From Exiguobacterium sp. s48 (lineage in GTDB: Bacteria; Bacillota; Bacilli; Exiguobacteriales; Exiguobacteriaceae): a stretch of DNA of 64,000 nucleotides. The notes under the pieces are model-generated. The model saw only the letters and a program-made list of their open reading frames with translations. It was not told where the DNA came from and searched no databases. The stretch is from positions 1,612,001-1,676,000 of the forward strand of contig NZ_JACSKC010000001.1 of assembly GCF_018617395.1 (NCBI RefSeq), written 5' to 3'. Below are positions 40,988 to 50,582 of this stretch, in pieces. Every line of letters begins with the position of its first letter. Positions within the stretch are counted from its first letter, which is position 1. The position numbers and the translations under genes are program-made.

Positions 40988-42133
40988 TTATGATGTAGTC
41001 GCGACGAGATTGGATTCACGCAATAAGCGTTCATACACAGTCGCTGTATACACATTTCGATACTGTTTGGCATATTGTTTCGAACGAGCCCCGTGCACTT
41101 CGAGCAGTGCCGGTTCTTCTAGATAGCGACGAATCATCGCTTCTAGTGAATCGATTGTCGGATCACACTTGAAACAATTCACTTCATCATGAAGATGGGC
41201 ATCAACATTGTTGACCGGGTGACTGACGACAACCCCCATACCGGATGCACAAGCTTCCACAATCGTTAAATTCCCATTCGAATAGGTTGCGGGCAAGACG
41301 AGAATATCGGATTCTGCATAGACATGATGCAGTTCGTCCCATGACTGGATCTCATCTAAGAATGAGACATCCGTCAAACCTTCCTGCGCAATATAGGATT
41401 GGCATGCCTCCGCCATCTCGCCATCTCGATTCAACCGCATCGATAAATTCGGATAGTCACGCTTCAATCGCTTGAATGCTCCTAGCGCAACGAGCGGACC
41501 ATATCGCGCAACGAGACGGTTGGCAAACAAAAGTCGAATCGGATCTCCTGATTGTTTTTGTCGTAAAGGATGGGAAAAGTGTGCCTCGATGTCCATAGGG
41601 TATGGTGCATCGACGACACGCTCTGGTGGGAAGTCAAATTCTTCTACAAACTGCTGGGCCGCGACCTCTCCCATTCCGAACAACAAATCGGCTCGTTTGA
41701 ACAAACGATGAAATCGAGCTGTTTTTTGAGGGCCATCCTGTTTTTGAAGCAGTCGGTCATCCGCAGATGACTCACCTGAAACGTTACGAATCGGTTCGCT
41801 CAATACAACCACCTTCACACCAAATCGTTTAGCGACTTGAAGGATGACGGCATGGTATGGCGTAAAGCCTCCGAGTAGTAATACGTCGGGGCGAAACCGG
41901 GCGAGTTGGAAGAGAGCATCCATCGATACGTAATTCGTACGTTTTGAAAAGAACGTCCCTCGAAGAATGCGACTATGCTCACCGAGTGGAATACGCCACC
42001 AATCCGGTCGCATGCTCGAAACGGCTTCATAGAACCAAAATTCAGCATGAAAATGTTCTTGGAGAGCGTCACAAAACTTTACTTGGTAAGGAGAGGCGAT
42101 GTTTGAGATGAATACTAACTTTGGCTTGTTCAT
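40988..42133 (-). CDS. Glycosyltransferase family 4/GT-B
   Basis: 381-residue GT-B transferase. The N-terminal half contains FISNIASPYQVKF and PDVLLLGGFTPYHA, and the C-terminal half has the donor-binding segment LVLPATYSNGNLTIVEACASG (residues given in part), where Glu in VEACASG is the usual GT4 residue. It probably adds a sugar of the repeat unit in the cytoplasm. The ATG at 42133 is preferred by spacing from GGGTGA; a GTG at 42142 overlapping the capE stop is possible. Donor unknown. Confidence 0.85.
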   Translation of the reverse strand: MNKPKLVFISNIASPYQVKFCDALQEHFHAEFWFYEAVSSMRPDWWRIPLGEHSRILRGTFFSKRTNYVSMDALFQLARFRPDVLLLGGFTPYHAVILQVAKRFGVKVVVLSEPIRNVSGESSADDRLLQKQDGPQKTARFHRLFKRADLLFGMGEVAAQQFVEEFDFPPERVVDAPYPMDIEAHFSHPLRQKQSGDPIRLLFANRLVARYGPLVALGAFKRLKRDYPNLSMRLNRDGEMAEACQSYIAQEGLTDVSFLDEIQSWDELHHVYAESDILVLPATYSNGNLTIVEACASGMGVVVSHPVNNVDAHLHDEVNCFKCDPTIDSLEAMIRRYLEEPALLEVHGARSKQYAKQYRNVYTATVYERLLRESNLVATTS

Positions 42134-42138
42134 GATAT

Positions 42139-43182
42139 TCACCCGATCCGTTTGACCGAAGTAGGAACGGTCCAGTGTGAGAGTTCTTCTTGAATGTACG
42201 GTAACGTCAACAACAACTCTTTCACTTCTTCCACGCCGAGCTGTCGTGTGTTGTTCGAATTGTACTCCCCTTGCGCGGTCAGTTCCTGACTCCCTTCGCT
42301 GAAGTACTTCTCATAATTCAAGTCACGGTTATCGGCCGGAACACGGAAAAAACCGCCCATATCTTCAGAAACGACTTTCTCTTCTCGCGTCATCAACGTT
42401 TCAAACGCCTTTTCGCCGTGCCGGGTCCCGATGACCTTGATGGGAAGGTCGACCCCGAACAACTGCTTCAACGCCTCAGCGAGTACGCCGATGGTCGATG
42501 CTGGTGATTTTTGAACCATGATATCTCCTGCGTGCGCGTGATGAAACGCAAAGACAACGAGTTCGACCGCATCAGCCAGACTCATCAGGAAGCGGGTCAT
42601 GAGTAGATCGGTCACCGTGAGCGGCTCCCCTTTTTTAATCTGTTCGACGAATAAGGGAATGACCGACCCACGGGATGCCATCACGTTCCCGTAACGTGTC
42701 CCACAGATGAGCGTCCGGTCCGGTCCGACCGCACGGGCTTTGGCGACGAATACTTTTTCCATCATCGCTTTAGAGATCCCCATCGCATTGATCGGATAGG
42801 CCGCTTTATCCGTCGATAGACAGATGACCTTTTCGACACCCGCTTCGACCGCGGCATTCAGGACGTTCTCTGTTCCTAAAATATTTGTCTTCACCGCCTC
42901 GATGGGAAAGAATTCGCAGGACGGAACTTGTTTCAAGGCCGCCGCGTGAAAGACATAGTCCACACCATACATGGCGTTCTTGACACTATTTGGGTCTCGC
43001 ACATCTCCGATATAAAATTTTAACTTGTCATGATGATAGCGATTGCGGACGTCCTCTTGTTTTTTCTCATCGCGTGAGAAGATGCGGATCTCTTTGATAT
43101 CCGTATCGAGGAAGCGCTCCATCACGGCATTCCCGAACGATCCGGTACCACCTGTGATGAGCAACGTTTTGTTCGAAAACAT
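42139..43182 (-). CDS. capE: UDP-GlcNAc 4,6-dehydratase/5-epimerase CapE
   Basis: 347-residue SDR enzyme. It has TGGTGSFGNA (10-19), LSTDKAAYP (122-130) and Met134-x3-Lys138 (NAMGISK) where most SDRs have Tyr-x3-Lys, a known hallmark of the CapE/FnlA group. It converts UDP-GlcNAc to the 4-keto-6-deoxy intermediate used by CapF. A GAAAGGAG ribosome site precedes the ATG. Upstream, a 20-bp repeat shared with the capA promoter region lies 103 nt away, so capE may also have its own promoter. Confidence 0.94.
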   Translation of the reverse strand: MFSNKTLLITGGTGSFGNAVMERFLDTDIKEIRIFSRDEKKQEDVRNRYHHDKLKFYIGDVRDPNSVKNAMYGVDYVFHAAALKQVPSCEFFPIEAVKTNILGTENVLNAAVEAGVEKVICLSTDKAAYPINAMGISKAMMEKVFVAKARAVGPDRTLICGTRYGNVMASRGSVIPLFVEQIKKGEPLTVTDLLMTRFLMSLADAVELVVFAFHHAHAGDIMVQKSPASTIGVLAEALKQLFGVDLPIKVIGTRHGEKAFETLMTREEKVVSEDMGGFFRVPADNRDLNYEKYFSEGSQELTAQGEYNSNNTRQLGVEEVKELLLTLPYIQEELSHWTVPTSVKRIG

Positions 43183-43285
43183 AAGAAGGCTCCTTTCTAT
43201 GCTGTCAATTCCTAGGTGTATGGAGTGTGGTATGTCATCATTTACCCGTAACGCATCACTTGAATTGGTAAGTTAATGGAAACGG

Positions 43286-43305
43286 TTATCATTTTTTCGC
43301 AACAT
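43286..43305. repeat. Exact 20-bp repeat, copy 1 (capE side)
   Basis: TTATCATTTTTTCGCAACAT overlaps the last codons and stop of the initiating-transferase gene and lies 103 nt before the capE start. The second copy is at 51398-51417, in the same orientation, 91 nt before capA. Confidence 0.85.
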
Positions 43306-43927
43306 GCATCATCTTTTTTTCTTCAGGCGTCGGAGTCGGTGGGTGGGCCCCCTCGACGATGCCTTCACGGAGGATGACGTTTCGAATCGTCAATCCGATA
43401 CAGCGCAGATCGAACCAAAATCCCATATGTTGCACATACTCTCCGTCGAGTCTCGCCTTCACATCGATTGGGAGCTCATCGCGTCCTTTCACTTGTGCCC
43501 ACCCCGTCAATCCAGGTATAGCCGCCGTCGCCCCTTCCTGCCGTCGCGCCGCGATCAAATCCTCTTGATTCCAAAGCGCGGGTCTCGGACCGACAATCGA
43601 CATTTCTCCTTTCAAGATGTTCACCAATTGCGGTAACTCATCGAGACTTGTCTTTCGAAGAAATGCACCGACCCGGGTGATATGCTTCGTCGAGTCGTTG
43701 AATAAATGTGTCGGGACGTCGTTCGGTGTGTCCTGATGCATCGTGCGGAATTTATACATCCAAAATCGGGATTCGTTTTGACCGATCCGTTCTTGTTTAA
43801 AGAACACCGGTCCGGTCGAATCAAGTTTGATTAGAAGGGCAATGATGAGTAGGAAGGGTGCGAGCAGGAGCAGTGCCAATCCGCTGAGTGTCCCGTCAAA
43901 GATTCGTTTGAACGTCGGATATCTCAT
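43289..43927 (-). CDS. Undecaprenyl-phosphate sugar-1-phosphate transferase (initiating, monotopic)
   Basis: 212-residue PglC/CapM/WcaJ-type enzyme with only the catalytic domain. One N-terminal re-entrant hydrophobic segment ([17 protein letters not shown], about 15-32) is followed by [38 protein letters not shown] and SIVGPRPA, the family signature. It transfers a phospho-sugar from a UDP donor to undecaprenyl phosphate to start each repeat unit. UDP-FucNAc is a plausible donor in this cluster, which is inference. It follows capG by 3 nt. Confidence 0.93.
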   Translation of the reverse strand: MRYPTFKRIFDGTLSGLALLLLAPFLLIIALLIKLDSTGPVFFKQERIGQNESRFWMYKFRTMHQDTPNDVPTHLFNDSTKHITRVGAFLRKTSLDELPQLVNILKGEMSIVGPRPALWNQEDLIAARRQEGATAAIPGLTGWAQVKGRDELPIDVKARLDGEYVQHMGFWFDLRCIGLTIRNVILREGIVEGAHPPTPTPEEKKMMHVAKK

Positions 43928-43930
43928 GAC

Positions 43931-45082
43931 TCACACCTCCTTCTTCTCGGTCGGCGTGCCACTCTGTTTCCACACTTCCCGCATGACGTAGTCGGTGTAG
44001 GATAACAGGATGCGCAACACTTTATCCGAAACGTTCGGCATCGCGTAATCGTTCACGAGTCGCATCGGACCTTCCGTTTCCTCTAAAATCCGGAGCGCCT
44101 GTAGCACGCGATCTCGTTTTAATCCGACCATCATCGCCGTCCCTTCTTCCATCGCCTCCGGTCGTTCGTGCGCCTGTCGGATATTCAATCCTTTCATGCC
44201 GAGAATCGAACTTTCTTCACTGATCGTCCCGCTGTCCGAAAGCACAGCCTTCGCATGTAGTTGTAAGTGCACGTAGTCACTGAATCCGAGTGGTTTAAGG
44301 GTCCGGATATTCGGATGGAGCGTCACGCCACTCTCACGGATACGTTTGGCCGTCCGTGGATGGGTGCTGACGATGAGAGGCAGTTGATACGTGGCTGCGA
44401 CCGCATTGAGTGTGTCGACCAAGTCGAAGAAGTTCTCGTCATCGCTGATGTTTTCATCTCGATGGGCTGAGACGACGAAGTAGTTACCCGGTTCAAGGTC
44501 TAGTCGGTCGAGTACGTCAGACCGCCCGATTTTGTCCCGTTGCCGATGCAGGACTTCATACATCGGGCTCCCCGTCTTGATGATCCGGTCAGCCGGCAAT
44601 CCTTCCCGTAGTAAATACTCGCGGGCGATGTCGCTGTAGGTGAGATTGATGTCCGCAATATGGTCGACGATGCGTCGATTTGTCTCTTCAGGGACGCGCT
44701 CATCAAAGCAACGATTCCCCGCCTCCATGTGAAAGATTGGGATTCGGTGACGCTTCGCGGCGATGGCGGCGAGACAACTGTTCGTATCCCCGAGCAATAA
44801 CACCGCATCGGGCCGTTCTGCCGTTAAAACCGGATCGATTGCGATGAGGATGTTCCCGATTGTAGCCATGGGACCGTCTGCGGATGCATCTAAAATGTAG
44901 TCTGGGGTACGCAGCCCGAAGTCCTCGAAGAAAATTTCATTCAGTTCATAGTCATAGTTTTGTCCCGTGTGAACGAGGACATGGTCGATGGCTTCAGAAG
45001 CTTCGAGACGAGCCATCACCGCGGACAATCGAATGATTTCCGGCCGTGTACCGACAATCGTCATCACTTTGAGTCGTTTCAT
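43931..45082 (-). CDS. capG: UDP-sugar 2-epimerase CapG/FnlC
   Basis: 383-residue non-hydrolysing epimerase of the WecB fold. It begins MKRLKVMTIVGTRPEIIRLS, has HTGQNYDYELNEIFF, and the motif HMEAGNRCFDERVPEETNRR, where Asn and Cys distinguish the FnlC/CapG branch from WecB. It makes UDP-N-acetyl-L-fucosamine from the CapF product. The other two enzymes of that pathway, capE and capF, are encoded downstream, separated by three other genes. Confidence 0.93.
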   Translation of the reverse strand: MKRLKVMTIVGTRPEIIRLSAVMARLEASEAIDHVLVHTGQNYDYELNEIFFEDFGLRTPDYILDASADGPMATIGNILIAIDPVLTAERPDAVLLLGDTNSCLAAIAAKRHRIPIFHMEAGNRCFDERVPEETNRRIVDHIADINLTYSDIAREYLLREGLPADRIIKTGSPMYEVLHRQRDKIGRSDVLDRLDLEPGNYFVVSAHRDENISDDENFFDLVDTLNAVAATYQLPLIVSTHPRTAKRIRESGVTLHPNIRTLKPLGFSDYVHLQLHAKAVLSDSGTISEESSILGMKGLNIRQAHERPEAMEEGTAMMVGLKRDRVLQALRILEETEGPMRLVNDYAMPNVSDKVLRILLSYTDYVMREVWKQSGTPTEKKEV

Positions 45083-45093
45083 GTTGTTCCCTC

Positions 45094-46656
45094 CTAGGAC
45101 GTATGGTGAGTGGATAGGATGCGTAGTTTCAATTGAGCGAACATCTGACGGAATATCGATTTCTCCGTCTCATCAAACGCGAGACCCCACATGAGGAGCC
45201 CATATATACCGACTAGCACAATTCCTTTCACACCGAAACCGAACCAGTTCGATGCTGGGAAGAAGAACTGGATGCTCCATCCGATGAGCGTATACAGGAG
45301 TAGGCCGGGCAACAGTTTCAAGTGACACATCTGAAAGAAGTTGAGGATATCAAGACCGAGGACCCGGTGATAAATGACATTCATATATAGAACAAGTCCG
45401 ACGATGTTTCCGATACAGATGGCGACCGCTGCGCCGATTGGTCCAAAATGCGGAATCAACAGCGGCGATAACGTCATGCTGATGACGGCGACAATCAACG
45501 AGGCGAACGCCCGATATTTCACTTTATTTTCGGCAATCAATGTCGTGTTGCCGATGTCTTGCGTCAACGTGATGAGACTCGGGGCGACGAGCAACAGTGC
45601 GATGACGTAGGAATCTTTAAATGCGTCACCGACCCATAGGTGCATGAATTCTCGGCCGAGGACGAAGAATGTCGTAAGAATCAATCCGACGATGTACAGT
45701 TGAATCCGACCGATGCGAACGAACAGCTGTCCGATGGCCTCTCGGTCATTCCTTGAGAGCATCCGGCTCACCTTTGGTAGGAACAAAAAGCCGAGCGCCG
45801 AGGCGATGGTCCAGACGTACCCTTCAATCACCATCCCGACCGAGAAGAGCGCAATCGAAGCACTTCCCGCTAAAATCCCAAGAAGACTCGGCGTGATATT
45901 GAGGACGAACCGCTGTGCCACCAGCGTGACCGTACTCCAAGAGGTGAAACTGAAGATGTCCTGATACATCCCTTTCTCCCGATTTCGGAAATTGGCGCGG
46001 ACAACTGTCTTTCGCCGGATAAAGAGATATTCGACGAGAAGGACGATTGTGCCGACGAGCGCATTGACGATAACGAGTGCATAGAGTCCGTATCCGAGGA
46101 GCAAGGCCGTGACCATCAAGGCGACTATCCCGACCTTTTCAGCAAGATGCAGCGCACTCGAGAAAAGAAATTGTTCATGGGATACGAGGATACCGGAGAA
46201 CGGTTTCGTTGGGAACGAGACGACGATGAACAACCCCGCCACGACGTAGAGGACTTTCAACTGTTCGAGCTCGTTCGCTGTCAAACTGGCGTAAATGGAG
46301 TCGAGAAAGAAGTATACGATCGTGAGGATGAAGAACAGGACAATCGAGATGGCGATGAATAGCTTGTAGGCGATTCCTAAGAAGCGACCTGCTCGTTCAT
46401 GATCTCCTTCGGCCATATATTTGCTCATAAATCGTGAGACGGCCGCATCAAGGCCAAAGTCCATCGCGAACATACTAATCAACGAAGTCGTCAACATATA
46501 CAACCCGTAACTCGCCTGTCCGATTTCGTGAATCATCCATGGTGTATAGATGAGTCCGGATAAAATCCCGAAAAAGATTTGCGTGTACGACATCATCGCC
46601 CCAATTTTGATTTTCCGGTTACTGCTCGCCTCATCCACTGTCATACGTGTTGACAT
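45094..46656 (-). CDS. wzx: Wzx-type lipid-linked oligosaccharide flippase
   Basis: 520-residue membrane protein with about 12-14 hydrophobic segments, of the MOP/polysaccharide transporter family. The N-terminus has IKIGAMMSYTQIFFGILSGL, then TPWMIHEIGQASYGLY and MDFGLDAAVSRF, typical of Wzx. It flips the lipid-linked repeat unit to the outer face for Wzy. The ATG at 46656 follows GGAGGTGAG. It lies between wzy and capG. Confidence 0.92.
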   Translation of the reverse strand: MSTRMTVDEASSNRKIKIGAMMSYTQIFFGILSGLIYTPWMIHEIGQASYGLYMLTTSLISMFAMDFGLDAAVSRFMSKYMAEGDHERAGRFLGIAYKLFIAISIVLFFILTIVYFFLDSIYASLTANELEQLKVLYVVAGLFIVVSFPTKPFSGILVSHEQFLFSSALHLAEKVGIVALMVTALLLGYGLYALVIVNALVGTIVLLVEYLFIRRKTVVRANFRNREKGMYQDIFSFTSWSTVTLVAQRFVLNITPSLLGILAGSASIALFSVGMVIEGYVWTIASALGFLFLPKVSRMLSRNDREAIGQLFVRIGRIQLYIVGLILTTFFVLGREFMHLWVGDAFKDSYVIALLLVAPSLITLTQDIGNTTLIAENKVKYRAFASLIVAVISMTLSPLLIPHFGPIGAAVAICIGNIVGLVLYMNVIYHRVLGLDILNFFQMCHLKLLPGLLLYTLIGWSIQFFFPASNWFGFGVKGIVLVGIYGLLMWGLAFDETEKSIFRQMFAQLKLRILSTHHTS

Positions 46657-46674
46657 TTCTCTCACCTCCTCGAT

Positions 46675-47721
46675 TTACCAGAAGAACGAATACACCGGAG
46701 CATCTTGAATGAATAACAGACCGAGAATCATGACGGCCGAATAATAGACGACGAGTCGTTCTCGTTGTTCGAACGTGATGACAATCTCTGGAATCATGAG
46801 CAATAAGAAGAGCGAAAAATATTGAACAAGCCGCATCATCGACGGATTGATGAATGTCAGCGGCAAGAGACAGGCGGCGAGTAATAAGGCATTAAAGAAG
46901 TGAATGGCGGCTGGATTATGCTGTAAGATGACGTCTCGTCGCCATAGCGCAACGACGAGGACCGTGATCAGCATGATACTGAAGTTGACGGCACCGGCAC
47001 CGTCTAACGCACTGTACGTGTCGTAACCGGATAGTTGGACCAGTATGTCAAAGAAGGTGTTCCGAAACAGGAACAGGCCGATGATGACCCCAAACATCGT
47101 CATCAAATACGCCTTGGTCAGCTGCTTATTGGCCAAAAAGTAGAACGGGAGGAAGATGAGCGCCGACTTATGAATCGTCATGGCTACAAATACGATGAGG
47201 AGGAACCACCCGAGTTTACGAGCACGGACGAAGTGATAACCGACGAGCACGACGAGTGCCGTCGCCATTGTTTGACGTAGCCCCGTGACGGCGAAAAATT
47301 CGTAAAACAATACCGAGAAGAGAAGGAAGCTGATGAGTGCCTCGCTTGAATATTTATAAATGAAATATCCGAGCGGAATCATGAAAATCATCGCTACGAT
47401 CACGAGATACACTTGATAGTCCGTGATCATGTATTGCAAAAGACGCTGGAACAAGTAATAACCTGGATCTTCACTCTCCGTGAATAGAATTTGAAAGAAA
47501 CGATCCGTGAACGCATGAAGCGGTAGGGCTTGCGATTGAAGGAAGAGCGCCTTATATTGGGCTGTATCATCTCCGACTGAGATATCTCGAAGACCGGACA
47601 AGACAATCCATTGAATCGTGGCAAATGAGACGAACCAACCGCGTCGACTTGGAATGTCATGACGCATCAAGAGCAGTGCCCAACCGATCAACATCGCGAT
47701 ATTGATTAAATAGATTGTCAT
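46675..47721 (-). CDS. wzy: Wzy-like polysaccharide polymerase (EpsG family)
   Basis: 348-residue protein with about ten hydrophobic segments and a periplasmic-type loop rich in acidic residues (TESEDPGYYLF). The N-terminal GLRDISVGDDTAQY is the EpsG/Wzy signature, and TGLRQTMATALV recurs. It would join repeat units on the outer face. It lies just before wzx, as in many Wzy-dependent loci. GGAGG at 7 nt selects the ATG at 47721. Confidence 0.88.
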   Translation of the reverse strand: MTIYLINIAMLIGWALLLMRHDIPSRRGWFVSFATIQWIVLSGLRDISVGDDTAQYKALFLQSQALPLHAFTDRFFQILFTESEDPGYYLFQRLLQYMITDYQVYLVIVAMIFMIPLGYFIYKYSSEALISFLLFSVLFYEFFAVTGLRQTMATALVVLVGYHFVRARKLGWFLLIVFVAMTIHKSALIFLPFYFLANKQLTKAYLMTMFGVIIGLFLFRNTFFDILVQLSGYDTYSALDGAGAVNFSIMLITVLVVALWRRDVILQHNPAAIHFFNALLLAACLLPLTFINPSMMRLVQYFSLFLLLMIPEIVITFEQRERLVVYYSAVMILGLLFIQDAPVYSFFW

Positions 47722-47736
47722 CTCCATCCCTCCTCC

Positions 47737-48663
47737 CTAACGATAAATCAAGTTCGTCATCCCTCGATAAAGTGACAGCAAGTTTGAAAACAAGATTCCA
47801 TTCCATCGGAGCCAATGATATTCTATCGGTCCAAAGTAACGAGTCACATCACGGGTCGCTAAGTAGCGTTCTCGAACGTCCGTCGCGTTTTCTTTGAACG
47901 TATGCTTCAAAATGATGGATGTCAGTTCCTCTCCGTTCTCGCGGACTTCGACGTCCTGCAGCAAGCGTTCCAAATAACGATTTGATTCCGTCGTGGCCCG
48001 ATGCGCAATTTTTTTCGTCTGCTGTTCACCGTGAATCCGAGAATAGACGAGTGGCTCACGCATCACATAAAAGTCGTATCCGTCGAGTGCCAGTTCGACC
48101 CAACAGATCCAGTCTTGAATGAACCGGTCCTCTAACGAAAATCGGCGATGGTCGAACGCTTTTCGTGGAATCAAGAGGGCGCATCCGTTCAAGGTCGAGG
48201 ATAAAAGCAGATGACGAAACATGTCTTGACTTGAATAAAAGCCCGCTACTTTCCGTTGCACCCGCCGAATCGGATCCCCATTCTCGTCAATGAATGATGT
48301 GCCTGTAACGAGAATCGTCTGGTTCATCGGGAGCTTTTGTTGACGCATCACGTCGAGCTGTCGTTCGATTTTTGTCGGTGCGTATACGTCGTCGTGACTA
48401 AGCCATGAAAAGAATTCGCCTCTCATCTCTTCGATTCCGCGATTCAACGCACTCGAGACACCACCGTTTTCCTTTTCTACGTAACGAATCTGGTCTCCAT
48501 AACTTGTCGCGATGGTCGCGGTCTTTTCATCGTCGGTCGAGCCGTCGTTGACGACGATGACTTCAATCGCCGGATAGGTCTGCGCCAAAGCGCTGTCGAT
48601 ACATGTCCGTAAATAATCACTCCCGTTATAGACCGGGATGATAATGGATACGAGTGGTGTCAT
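47737..48663 (-). CDS. Glycosyltransferase family 2
   Basis: 308-residue GT-A transferase: VSIIIPVYNGSDYL (5-18), VVNDGSTDDEK, SSALNRGIE and SHDDVYAP, all typical of family 2. The C-terminal third is basic and helical. It probably adds a sugar from a nucleotide donor to the growing lipid-linked unit. It overlaps the neighbouring GT4 gene by 4 nt, so the two are translationally coupled. Donor unknown. Confidence 0.92.
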   Translation of the reverse strand: MTPLVSIIIPVYNGSDYLRTCIDSALAQTYPAIEVIVVNDGSTDDEKTATIATSYGDQIRYVEKENGGVSSALNRGIEEMRGEFFSWLSHDDVYAPTKIERQLDVMRQQKLPMNQTILVTGTSFIDENGDPIRRVQRKVAGFYSSQDMFRHLLLSSTLNGCALLIPRKAFDHRRFSLEDRFIQDWICWVELALDGYDFYVMREPLVYSRIHGEQQTKKIAHRATTESNRYLERLLQDVEVRENGEELTSIILKHTFKENATDVRERYLATRDVTRYFGPIEYHWLRWNGILFSNLLSLYRGMTNLIYR

Positions 48664-49874
48664 AAGACGTTCCTCACTTTCTCCGTTTGCAGTTCCTCGT
48701 ACACATGGAGATAATCCTCCGCCCGTTCGTATAGGTCAAACCGTTGACGTGCCTCGTTGGCACAGGCGATTCGTGAGATCGAGGCATGACGTAGACGTTC
48801 GAGCCCATCCATTAGGTCAGGAACAGATCGCGTCGCGACGACGACACCCGTTCGTTCGGTTACGAGTTCTGGACTCGCTGTCGAATCGAGTACAAGGACT
48901 GGTGTGCCGCATGCGAGTGCCTCCGCCGTCACATTGCCGAACGATTCTTCTTCCGACAGGTTCAACAGGACATCTGCTGCGGCATAATAGGAAGCCAACT
49001 CCTGCGAATCATGTGTCTCCTGAATGTGGAGCACGTTCGCCGGAAGCTTTTGTTGTGTCGGCATATGACCGACCAACACGATTTGGTCGGTCGGTCTCGC
49101 TTTGGCCAACTCTAGAAACGCCGTCAGTCCCTTCGCGTCACTCCAATGACTGGCGACACCTAATAAAATCGTTTCGCCTGTCAATCCGAGTTTCGCCCGT
49201 AGAGGGACCGCATCTTTAGGTGTGAAGGTTTTTAAGTCGACCCAGTTATGGATACGGCGAATGATTGTCGCGTGTTGAAGGATTGAAAAATGGGCTTCCA
49301 TCGTGATCCAATCCGATACACCAATCACCGCCAAGCGCGGAATGGCTTCGAACCATTTCCGTTTGTCCGCCAACATGTCTTCGGTACGATCGACAAACCA
49401 ACTCGGAATGTCGTCTTTCAGAAGTGGACATTGCCCACATCCGTCCTTCCACCGATTGCAACCGACCGAGGTGTAATGCGTACATTTCCCGGTGAATGGC
49501 CAACAATCATGTAGCGTCACAACGGTTGCGATATCGTGCATCGCCAAATAATCAAACAAGGTCTGGAGATGAAGATAATTGGCGTGCAGATTATGAAGAT
49601 GAACTACGTCCGGTTGAAAGCTGTCTAGAAAAGTGACCAGCTCGACGGTCGACCGCTTCAACGTATAACCTTGCCGCCCGGTTACCCGAGAATGGAGGGC
49701 ATGCCATTTCGTTTCCCATGCCTGTCCGATCACCACACTCGTCTCGGTCACCGGTCCGGTCGAATGGGCGATTCGAACATGATGGCCGTGAGAGGCATGG
49801 ACGGATGCGATCTCTTTGCACATTCGTCCTGTGCTTTTCACTTCGTTGATGGCATTGATATGAAGAATCTTCAT
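48660..49874 (-). CDS. Glycosyltransferase family 4 (WcaC-like)
   Basis: 404-residue GT-B transferase. The N-terminal half has VVHLHNLHANYLHL and TLHDCWPFTGKCTHY followed by a Cys pair (CGQCPLL), a combination I associate with colanic-acid WcaC-type enzymes. The C-terminal half has SEEESFGNVTAEALACGTPV, the donor-binding GT4 motif. It adds a sugar to the repeat unit in the cytoplasm. It lies between capB and the GT2 gene. Confidence 0.92.
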   Translation of the reverse strand: MKILHINAINEVKSTGRMCKEIASVHASHGHHVRIAHSTGPVTETSVVIGQAWETKWHALHSRVTGRQGYTLKRSTVELVTFLDSFQPDVVHLHNLHANYLHLQTLFDYLAMHDIATVVTLHDCWPFTGKCTHYTSVGCNRWKDGCGQCPLLKDDIPSWFVDRTEDMLADKRKWFEAIPRLAVIGVSDWITMEAHFSILQHATIIRRIHNWVDLKTFTPKDAVPLRAKLGLTGETILLGVASHWSDAKGLTAFLELAKARPTDQIVLVGHMPTQQKLPANVLHIQETHDSQELASYYAAADVLLNLSEEESFGNVTAEALACGTPVLVLDSTASPELVTERTGVVVATRSVPDLMDGLERLRHASISRIACANEARQRFDLYERAEDYLHVYEELQTEKVRNVL

Positions 49875-49883
49875 GACGACACC

Positions 49884-50582
49884 CTACTCGTACGCATAGT
49901 ACGTATGCGTGTCGCGAGAAGAACGCTTATTGAGAACGAGACCGAGGAGTTGAGACCCTGTCCGTTCCAACTGTTCTTTCGCCTTCAGGACGAGTTGACG
50001 ATCGGAGTTCTCACATCCGATGACGAGAATCGTTCCGTCAGATACATTTGCCAAAAGACGGGCATCCGCGACATGCATCATCGGCGGTGTATCGACAATC
50101 ACAATATCAAATTGATTGCGTAAGTCACTGAGGACGTCGGCCATACGCGACGATGCGATCAATTCCGTCGGATTCGGTGGAATCGGACCAGCTGCCAACA
50201 GCGTGAGTCGTGGAATGTCGGTTTTTTGCAGTGCATGATCGAGCGAGACGCGCCCTGCCAATACAGTCGATAGACCCGCATGCGCCGACAACTGGAACGT
50301 TTGATGTGCAGTCGGCTTACGCATGTCGCAATCAATGAGGACGACGTTTTTACCAAGCTGTGCATAGACGACTCCTAAATTGGCGGCGGTCGTCGACTTC
50401 CCTTCCCCAGATGAAGCAGACGTGATGGTGATCATCTGGAGCTTATGCCCGACGGACGTGAACTCTAAATTGGTTCGAATCGTGCGATACTGCTCGGAGA
50501 TTGGAGATTTTGGATTCGACAAGGTGACGAGGTCACGCTTTTTATAATCAAGACGATTGGCGTTCTTTTTTCGACCGAACAT
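49884..50582 (-). CDS. capB: Bacterial tyrosine kinase CapB/YwqD-type
   Basis: 232-residue BY-kinase. Walker A is SSGEGKSTTAAN (58-69), Walker A-prime is VLIDCDMRKP (81-90), and Walker B is VIVDTPP. The C-terminus ends in HTYYAYE, a short Tyr cluster and likely autophosphorylation site. It pairs with CapA to time polymer length and export. Its ATG (after AAAGGAG) lies 35 nt inside capA. Confidence 0.92.
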   Translation of the reverse strand: MFGRKKNANRLDYKKRDLVTLSNPKSPISEQYRTIRTNLEFTSVGHKLQMITITSASSGEGKSTTAANLGVVYAQLGKNVVLIDCDMRKPTAHQTFQLSAHAGLSTVLAGRVSLDHALQKTDIPRLTLLAAGPIPPNPTELIASSRMADVLSDLRNQFDIVIVDTPPMMHVADARLLANVSDGTILVIGCENSDRQLVLKAKEQLERTGSQLLGLVLNKRSSRDTHTYYAYE

